NCBI GenBank assembly: GCA_963693305.1
Contig: OY855904.1
Location: 48,525,761 to 48,589,760 of the forward strand
Origin: Meandrina meandrites
Taxonomy: Eukaryota; Cnidaria; Anthozoa; Scleractinia; Meandrinidae
Direction: 5' to 3'
DNA: 64,000 nucleotides
The position numbers and the translations under genes are program-made. The notes below the pieces were generated by a model. It saw only the letters and a program-made list of their open reading frames with translations, was not told the origin of the DNA and made no database searches. Numbering within the stretch: the first letter of the stretch is position 1; each line of letters begins with the position of its first letter. Below are positions 57,401-64,000 of the stretch, one piece after another.

Positions 57401-57689
57401 AGACACTTCAGCTCTAAAGGATCTCAAGGCAGACATCGAGAGTGCTATCCAGGACGCATTGAGAAACGCGGTCTCAAAAGACAGCGAGAAAACTAAGCCG
57501 AGTTCCACTGTGCAGGTTGATGGCGAGAGGGCTAAGCCCCATTCCACTGCGGCTGCTCACGAACAAACAGGTTCCGGTTCTGGCGCCCAGTCGCAGAGCG
57601 ATACAGCGCATGGCTCGGGCACCGTTGGAGATGCGGTGACAGGAGAGGCCGCAGGGAGTGGGTCAGGAGCAAAACCCGATACTCCATAG
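51434..57689 (+). CDS. Secreted thioredoxin-fold protein with long Gln-rich tail
   Basis: Five exons, 51434-51579, 53561-53645, 54785-54905, 55559-56715 and 57333-57689, join in phase to 621 aa. Residues 1-18 are a hydrophobic signal peptide (MLSFFAVFAVLGFSGCFG). Residues 22-131 form one thioredoxin domain with active site WCTHC (Cys50, Cys53), split by intron 1, and the cis-Pro loop GYPT (Pro97). PDI-family domains of this type make or rearrange disulfides. From 132 on the chain is Ala/His/Ser-, then Tyr/Gly- and basic (KRHHGKQRRP), then about 110 residues dominated by Gln (roughly 390-503), then an acidic Ser/Gly tail without KDEL. The missing retention signal suggests secretion rather than ER residence. 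The tail has no family I recognise. No transmembrane segment follows the signal peptide. Confidence 0.8.
51580..53560 (+). other. Intron 1 of the thioredoxin gene
   Basis: A 2 kb intron from GTGAGT to TTTAG. It contains the dispersed tcgcgggacttaattttcgc repeat at 53050-53215 (also at 50025-50175) and otherwise AT-rich DNA with no element recognised. Confidence 0.6.
53904..54208. mobile_element. MITE with about 75 bp TIRs and a 9 bp target duplication
   Basis: The left arm cattctcgtccccatagccc and right arm ggggctatggggacgagaatg are inverted for about 75 bp. The nine bases ttatgatcc flank both sides exactly (53895-53903; 54209-54217). A 9 bp duplication with long TIRs fits Mutator-like elements. 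It is inserted in a host repeat rich in cataagc and ggaatcgg words (53780-54480) in intron 2 of the thioredoxin gene. Confidence 0.85.
54906..55558 (+). other. Intron 3 of the thioredoxin gene
   Basis: 653 bp from GTAAGT to GCGCAG. Around 55220-55370 it has a patch that reads like a degenerate endonuclease/RT LINE tail (tatgggacccaaactatg, aaactgcctacg), too short to assign. Confidence 0.4.
56716..57332 (+). other. Intron 4 of the thioredoxin gene
   Basis: 617 bp from GTATTC to TTACAG. Between 56885 and 57050 is a block resembling the internal part of the 1236-1479 element (ccccagacccctctagaggc, tcgcgccttcgg). It separates the Gln-rich exon from the acidic tail exon. Confidence 0.45.
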
Positions 57690-59175
57690 AAGACACTGGG
57701 TTCAAGACGACGAATAACTTATTCTGATTGTAGCTCACAAATACCTTTTAAAATAAGTGACGTTGGAACGCAACGGTCTCTTAAGGTTTTGAACACTTAA
57801 TATGTTTTGCATCTTTCTCTTGGTGTTTCAAATTAAACTTCAAGTGCGATTCATTGTCACGCGACATTCATTGGCGCGAGCGGTTCATCAGCTCGTACCA
57901 ATTGCCGCCTCCATATTTGGTCAATGAGAAATCGGAAAATTAAATACTTGTTCTGCTGAATCGTAAAAGATATCAAAAAGTCAATTGCTGACACTTTTAT
58001 GTCTCGCTATCTCTTGTTATAATAACCTGTTTTCTCTTTCATTTTATCTCACGAGGAAACAGCAAATTGTTTAGGATAACATCAAAAAGTAGCCAGTTAA
58101 AATATATATTTTGTATAGATTTGATATATATCAAGACAAAATATGTATATCATGAAAGAAAATAAAATTATTTTTCTACTTGTAACTTCAGTGTTGGAGA
58201 AAGAACGCAACGGATGTTATCAGCCTTTAATTTCCATTAAAGACCAGGTTTTGTTGAAGAGGCAAGTGAAATCTTCAAGTAGCTTGCCTCTAACATTCAA
58301 GAAAACGCTTACGTGAAATATGTATTTAAAGGAACTGTGTCACAGATTTTAGCCAGATATAGGCATGGGAAATCGCCATAAAATTCGGTGAAATATAAAA
58401 ATAATCATTTAAAACAGTGAAGGAACATTTCAATAACACAGTAAATGCAAAAGAAGGTACGGGAGGCCAAAAGTCAAGAAGATTAAAACAGATTCCGATA
58501 TAGGTCTTTGTAATACTCTATGTCACACGGCGAGTTAAAGGGCTGTGCCACGGTTAAGTAAAGTTTAGTTTATTAAGGTTTGCCAAATACTCGCTATGAA
58601 AACGTAACGTTTGCAAAGAAATTACATCTATGAATCTACAGGTTTTTTACAACCAAATGTGTACATGTCTCCCGGGCGTTATAATCTAAAGTTTCAAGTA
58701 AACGTGATTAACTTTGAAAACTGTTCTGCCCAACCGTTCAAGAAACAAGATCGTTTCCAATCAATTCAAGTTGCATCTCGTTTGTGGGAAGTAGATCGGC
58801 CACAAACTCTGTTTACACATGTTTTCGTACTTTTTGCCTCCCAAGTAAAATTGTTCAGTGTAAATTACACAACAGTCAGTACGAGAATCATTTAATTTGT
58901 TCAGCGATAACACCTGGAAGTTAATCGGTGGGTTTTAACTCCAGACATCTGCCGTACATTCCTTCCCACAAACATTGACGCAAAACAAAGTCAAAGAAGT
59001 CCTTGCTATTTCACGTTTGAAAGAAGTTTCGCTGCTCATTGCTTCCTTGAGGTCTGCCTGGAGCCTTCACTGATAACAGGTCTTTCTTTCCTAAAACACA
59101 TAAAACACAAAGGCAAACCAAGTTATTAATGAGCAAAATTTTTAATGGCAGTAGATTAAAGCAGTTAGGCACCAG

Positions 59176-60734
59176 GGCCCGGTTGCATAAAACGCCCGTA
59201 ACACTTACGGGTACACAAAGGTGTACTCATAACTTAAGTGAGTTGCATTAAATCACTTAAGTGATCCACTTACGGAGTGCACGTAAGTGGCTGCACTTAC
59301 GATTTTCGTAAGTGTGCACCTAAGTGTCGTTTATGCAACAGAAATTGCGGGTGTTGCATAAAACGTTTTTTACGGCAAAAACAGCCCGTAAGTTTACGAG
59401 ACCTATATAGGTCCCGTATCTTTACTGAAGTTAACGCGAACTTTTTCTGACGGGTGAAAGGAAAAGGTATTTTCTTGTTTAAATACTTATAATGCCCTTT
59501 ATGATCCACAGCCCACGTTTTAAACTTGTCCTTAAAGGAACCCAAACATGTCAAATGGATATTAAAGTAAAAACACGGTTCATACTATAATTAAGCAGAA
59601 TTCAGCGGGCTTGATGAGTTCCACTCACTTGTTTACTCAAACTCAAATGTATATTTTTCTCAAATCCACAAAGATACATCCCTTTAATCGAATTACAAAA
59701 TTTTTGAAAAACTTAACCCTCAAATTTCGACACGTTTTTGTCGACCCCTTCAGTTTCATTGCCGTCTTGGTACATGCCATCGGTATCGTTGTCACCAGTG
59801 GCGTCTGCATCATCATTTTCAACTTCGAGGAACGCCCATCTTTTTTAGAATACCGATTTGTAAGCCTTGTTGTAGCTCTTTTGCACTAAACGTGTTTACC
59901 AATGAGGGTCACGATCAATAAACTTAATTTCCGTTTCATTAGCGTGTTCTTAAACTTCGGAGTTTTGCGAACGAGCAAACCGTATATCTCTGTCGTGTTC
60001 TTTTATCCTTTTTTTGCATCGCTCTCCCTGTTTCCCCAATATATACTTTTCTGCATTCACGTGGAATCTCACAGACAACACTGACTTGTTTAGTTGGTTC
60101 AGGGGCGTCTTTTGGTCGCACTAAGTGAGACCTAAGAGTTGTGTCTTTTATTTACGTTTATTGTGTTCTAAGCAGCGAAGCGCTATCGTCAATTGCTGTG
60201 CAGCTTTAAGGGCGTGGTTTCGTGTTGTGCCATACTCTAGCCCTATACACACCCTATTTACAAGCTCGTAAATTATGCCAGTCTCTTCTGAAACTTTTTA
60301 GTTAGGTAGCGAAAAACATATGACTAGATCAATAATGAGTAGCTCAATACCAATTCAGGAATTAGTGAAAAAAAAGGAAACTCTTTGATTAAGTTTTTCA
60401 AAATAAATGATGAAAAAACTTTCTTTTGATATTTAGCTTTATCTTAAAACAGACTTTTCCCTATTCATTTAAAAGAAGCTTAAAAGTGTTCTAATTAAAC
60501 TACCAGACACTACTTTCGTTACTTATCAGTTGAAAAACAGAGTCGGAGTCATTAATAAAATGACCACAACAAAATTAAGTGTGACCTTAAGTAAACCCGT
60601 AAGTTACCCCGTAAGGCAAATACTTAAGAGTGTACTAAGTATGTTCCATGCAACACCCGTAAGTGTACCCTTAACGGACTCGTAAGTGCCCTACTTAAGT
60701 TTGCACTTAAGTAGACGTTTTATGCAACCGGGCC
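59176..60734. mobile_element. 1.56 kb TIR element, PIF/Harbinger-like ends
   Basis: Termini GGCCCGGTTGCATAAAACG and CGTTTTATGCAACCGGGCC are perfectly inverted. The three bases cag flank both ends (59173-59175; 60735-60737), matching the 3 bp duplications of PIF/Harbinger elements. Sub-terminal zones are full of short acttacg/cgtaagt and cacttaag words in both orientations. A relic of a GIY-YIG nuclease is nested inside. No transposase is visible. Confidence 0.75.
59939..60121 (-). pseudogene. GIY-YIG endonuclease relic (Penelope type)
   Basis: The frame contains VVCEIPRECRKVYIGETGRA, the start of the GIY-YIG domain that ends Penelope-like reverse transcriptases, with changed Cys spacing. It then loses the family pattern. 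It lies inside the Harbinger-like element and is not functional. Confidence 0.7.
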
Positions 60735-61153
60735 CAGTTCCCCATCCAGGCTTGCCTCTGCTCCTGTCCCCGAACACTAATCTTCCCTTTTGACTCGACG
60801 TCCGGGGAAGTCTAGACCGACAGTCGAATATATAACAGAGAACTACTCTAAAGTAACCACTTGCATGGTAAAAGCATAAATTATTTTTCAGGAAAAAAAT
60901 ACCAAAGGTAGGTTAGAAGAATGAGCGATGCGATCGCCTCAGAAACAAAAACTGAAATTAGTTCCCGCGGATCAGAAGGTGTTGCTGTATGCCTTACCAC
61001 ATAAACTTAAATTGATTGATTTTAACAGAAGCGTGTCAGGGATTAAGCTCATTTACAGATATTCCAGTTTCCGATGTTTCATAAAATGCATGCAGCAGAT
61101 TCAAAAGCGACAAACTAAAACCGTTTCTCTGCAAACTAAACTAACCATTATTT

Positions 61154-64000
61154 TCAAAAGTCAAATTTCACGTTATCTCCAATCAGCATGAACGGTGCCC
61201 ATTCGTAAACCTTGGTAAAGCCATTGCCTCTCATCCACTTCATGGCCTCATGAAGAGATTCACTGGCACTTTCCCCACGAACAATGTGCTCGTAGAAATG
61301 TGTCATGAACTGTTCTGTTGCGCTGTCCTGTATCGCCCACAGTGCCACAAGAACTGAACGTGCACCGGATCCTAAGAACGCTCGTGCGATTCCAACCACT
61401 CCCTCGGCTCTAATCTGTCCACGTCCACTGTGACAACAGCTAAGTACCACCAGCTTAGCTCGCAGTCGAACTTTTGAAATGTCAGACATCGTCAATAGGT
61501 AGTCTTCCTCTTGAGGAATACCAGTACCTGTTTCTACAGCGGCAAGAGCAATTTCTCCTCTTTCGGCATCACCATGTGCAGCAAAATGTATCAGACTTAC
61601 TGAATGCATCATCTGAAGTACCGCCTGTTTGGTTGCGTGCGGTCCTAACAAAGGCTGAACGTCTAGCAGTTCTCCAATCATCTCCGCTTCCTTTCTTGCA
61701 AACGGCAACGGCGCGACGTTTCTAACGCGTCCCTTGTAACGCACCCAGCCAACCACAGGATCACCCACTATCAGTGCACCAGTCTGACTGTGATAGTCTG
61801 CTGGACTGTCCTGAATGAGCTTGAGAGTCGACAATGAAGGAACAATTCGGATCCTGAAAGTCTCTGATAAATACTTCCCGCCTTGATCAGTTAATGCTGC
61901 AAATGGAACCTGGTACAAAGCGCCATCGGGAACAATGATGATTTCAGGTTCCTCGAGTAAGTCAGCCACAGGAGCGATGATCATTTTGTATAACAAAGGA
62001 AGACTGGGTTCAGGATCTTGATTGTCGCCATCATCATCATCATCATCCTCTACAAGGCGCAAATTATCAAAGGCGCAAAGTATCTCTTCCTGAGAAAATT
62101 CCGCGTTCGGTTCAATGCCATTTAAAGATCGATCTTCACAGTCTTGCTGGGATGAAATGCCTAAGCTGCGGAAGCTTTTGGTAAAAAATTCATGCAAACT
62201 GGAAACTAATCTGGCACCAATGATTTTTTCATTTACTGTTGTATTTCGAAAATTAATGACTCGGCTTGTCTTGAGAATCCACAAAAACAAATCTTGGTCA
62301 AAATAAGAAATGTAGAGACAATCACAGTTTCTTTCTTGTTTCATAACATTCTCAATACCAATCCACGATTGTGGATTAGCTGAAATTTTCATTTCAACAG
62401 AGTACTGAGTCGCCATCAATTCTGCTAGGGCTCTAGCTCTCCTTAGCTCTTCGACATAAAGAGCATGATTAGGCCTAGGATTCTTAGTGGTACAAAAAAA
62501 TCGACTGAGCATCTGATAGGGAAACATGTACTTGTCGGAAAACGATACCATAAATTGATCATTTTCTTTAAGAAAACCACGTAAATCTTCACTTTTTTCA
62601 ACACTTAGAAACAGATAGTTAAATACTTCATCGATATTCTCTTGTTTTAACTTCGCCAATGCGAGAGAACAATACGACTGGAACTCTCTCTCACGGTCTC
62701 CAATATATTTAGGTATTGAAACTGCCTTCTGAAGATGTTCTTCTGCAATTGTATATTCACCAAAGAGTTGAAACAGAGTTCCAAGGTTTGCGTAATCGGC
62801 TGCTTGTCCCCTTCTGTCACCTATTTTTAACCTGATTGCGAGTGTCTTCTCGTAATATTCCTTAGCCTTGACATATTCACCAAGATGCTGAAACATAGTT
62901 CCCAGGTTTCCGTAAACTGTTGCTTCTTCTTGTTTGTGACCAGTTTCGATGTGGATGGCAAGTGCTTTTTCATAATATTCTTCAGCTGTGGCATATTCAC
63001 CAAGAGAATCAAACACAACTCCAAGGTTTGTCAAAGCTATTGCTTCTCCCGGTCTATTACCAAGTTCCATGCAAATCGATAGTCGTTTCTGAAAATGTTT
63101 TTTTGCCTCGATATATTCACCAAGATAGAGAAACAAACTTCCCAGGCTTCCATAAGCTGATGATGCTTCTCCTTCTCTGGAACCAGTTTCTTTTGCAATC
63201 GCAATTGCTTTCTCGCAGTATTCTTTAGCCTTGACATAATCACCAGAGAGTTGAAACAGAGTTCCCAGGTTTCCATAAGATGATGCTTCTCCAATTCTGC
63301 GACCAATTTCCTTGTTAATCGCAAGTGCTTTCTCGTGATATTCTCTAGCTTTGTCATATTCACCAAGATCTTGAAACGCGGTTCCAAGGTTTCCGTAATC
63401 TACTGCTTCTCCTGCTCTGTCCTCAATTTCAATTCTGATCGCAAGTGCTTTCTCGAGATATTCTCTAGCCTTGTCATATTCACCAAGAGATAGGAACACA
63501 GTTCCTAGGTTTCCGTAATCTGTTGCCTCTCCTTTTCTGTCACCAGTTTCAATTCTGATCGCAAGTGCTTTCTCAATATATTCTTTAGCTTTTTCATTTT
63601 CACCAAGACATTGAGACACAGCTCCGAGGCTTCCATAACCCGTGGCCTCTCCTGCTCTGTTACCAATTTCCGTGCGGATTGCAAGGGCTTTTTCGAAATA
63701 TTCTTTAGCCTTGACATATTCACTAAGAGAGTGAAACAAATTTCCTAGGGTTCCATAGTCTGCTGCTTCTCCTAATCTGTCACCAATTTCAATTCTTATC
63801 GCAAGTCCTTTTTCGTGATATTCTTTGGCCTTGTTATATTCACCAAAAGATAGAAACAATGTTCCTAGGTAACCGTACAAGGTTGCTTCTTCTCCTCTGT
63901 CGCCAATTTCAATAATGATCTCAAGTGCTTTCTCAAGATATTCTTTAGCTTTGTTATGTTCACCAAGAAATCGAAACACGTTACCTAGCTTTCCGCAATC
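61154..64000 (-). CDS. TPR-CHAT protein, 5' part outside the window
   Basis: A single open frame of 948 visible residues runs to the window edge, still open. At least eleven 40-residue TPRs of the form YGNLGTLFxxLGEYxKAKEY fill about residues 1-450. A degenerate repeat and a linker follow, with an Asp run (VEDDDDDDGD). The C-terminal third is a CHAT domain, a caspase-like fold first named from HetF-associated proteins. The candidate catalytic His809 is in IHFAAHG (codon 61574-61576) and Cys856 in LSCCHSGRG (codon 61433-61435), so the dyad appears intact. The motifs ARAFLGSGARSVLVALW and YEWAPFMLIGD are typical of the fold. Such proteins are numerous in corals and often called TTC28-like; their substrates are unknown. 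TPRs probably bind a partner that controls the protease. The visible part has no intron. Confidence 0.88.
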   Translation of the reverse strand, partial: DCGKLGNVFRFLGEHNKAKEYLEKALEIIIEIGDRGEEATLYGYLGTLFLSFGEYNKAKEYHEKGLAIRIEIGDRLGEAADYGTLGNLFHSLSEYVKAKEYFEKALAIRTEIGNRAGEATGYGSLGAVSQCLGENEKAKEYIEKALAIRIETGDRKGEATDYGNLGTVFLSLGEYDKAREYLEKALAIRIEIEDRAGEAVDYGNLGTAFQDLGEYDKAREYHEKALAINKEIGRRIGEASSYGNLGTLFQLSGDYVKAKEYCEKAIAIAKETGSREGEASSAYGSLGSLFLYLGEYIEAKKHFQKRLSICMELGNRPGEAIALTNLGVVFDSLGEYATAEEYYEKALAIHIETGHKQEEATVYGNLGTMFQHLGEYVKAKEYYEKTLAIRLKIGDRRGQAADYANLGTLFQLFGEYTIAEEHLQKAVSIPKYIGDREREFQSYCSLALAKLKQENIDEVFNYLFLSVEKSEDLRGFLKENDQFMVSFSDKYMFPYQMLSRFFCTTKNPRPNHALYVEELRRARALAELMATQYSVEMKISANPQSWIGIENVMKQERNCDCLYISYFDQDLFLWILKTSRVINFRNTTVNEKIIGARLVSSLHEFFTKSFRSLGISSQQDCEDRSLNGIEPNAEFSQEEILCAFDNLRLVEDDDDDDGDNQDPEPSLPLLYKMIIAPVADLLEEPEIIIVPDGALYQVPFAALTDQGGKYLSETFRIRIVPSLSTLKLIQDSPADYHSQTGALIVGDPVVGWVRYKGRVRNVAPLPFARKEAEMIGELLDVQPLLGPHATKQAVLQMMHSVSLIHFAAHGDAERGEIALAAVETGTGIPQEEDYLLTMSDISKVRLRAKLVVLSCCHSGRGQIRAEGVVGIARAFLGSGARSVLVALWAIQDSATEQFMTHFYEHIVRGESASESLHEAMKWMRGNGFTKVYEWAPFMLIGDNVKFDF

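Larger units (their letters stand above)
57690..61153. other. Intergenic region with 3' UTR and a TIR element
   Basis: The first part, to about 58200, is probably 3' UTR and flank of the thioredoxin gene (AATAAA near 58163). The range 58200-59170 holds nothing recognised. A Harbinger-like element spans 59176-60734. The last 400 bp lie 3' of the TPR-CHAT gene. Confidence 0.5.

Noticed and set aside
61154..64000. Bacterial contamination as source of the intronless TPR-CHAT frame
   Set aside because: It lies within continuous repeat-rich eukaryotic DNA, and intronless TPR-CHAT genes are common in corals. A chimeric assembly cannot be fully excluded.

Overview
The window reads as AT-rich, intron-rich metazoan nuclear DNA, most likely from an anthozoan cnidarian such as a stony coral. 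The basis is a many-exon animal MSH3 gene, tandem BTB-BACK-Kelch paralogues, a TPR-CHAT protein of the kind expanded in corals and anemones, a SINE with a deeply conserved eumetazoan central domain, Penelope-type retroelement relics and dense foldback and terminal-inverted-repeat elements. The species cannot be fixed from sequence alone. No rRNA gene, functional tRNA gene or CRISPR array was seen.

Layout. Positions 1-3465 hold repeats and a broken LINE. From 3466 to 16225 two minus-strand BTB-BACK-Kelch genes lie in tandem. Each has two exons and encodes 590 aa. A 3.7 kb foldback element (10225-13902) fills nearly all of the space between them. A small minus-strand UPF0449 (C19orf25-like) gene (17890-20157) is head to head with MSH3, with 204 bp between the start codons. 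MSH3 runs on the plus strand from 20362 to 49682 in 23 exons whose phases all agree (1172 aa). Its introns carry most of the mobile DNA: at least four short elements with CAGGG-type ends and 4-6 bp target duplications (one nested inside a SINE), a mariner-like MITE, a 209 bp perfect palindrome, a 6.3 kb inverted duplication carrying a small spliced RING-finger gene, and a roughly 320 bp tetranucleotide array. Downstream on the plus strand is a five-exon gene (51434-57689) for a secreted thioredoxin-fold protein with a very long Gln-rich tail. After a repeat-rich gap with a Harbinger-like element, the window ends in a minus-strand TPR-CHAT gene (61154-64000) whose 5' part lies outside.

Function. 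The Kelch genes look like Cullin-3 adaptor subunits. MSH3 is the loop-recognising partner in MutS-beta mismatch repair. The thioredoxin protein should act in the secretory pathway or outside the cell. The CHAT protein keeps a candidate His/Cys protease dyad. These genes are not an operon. The main novelty lies in the inverted duplications and in where they have inserted.
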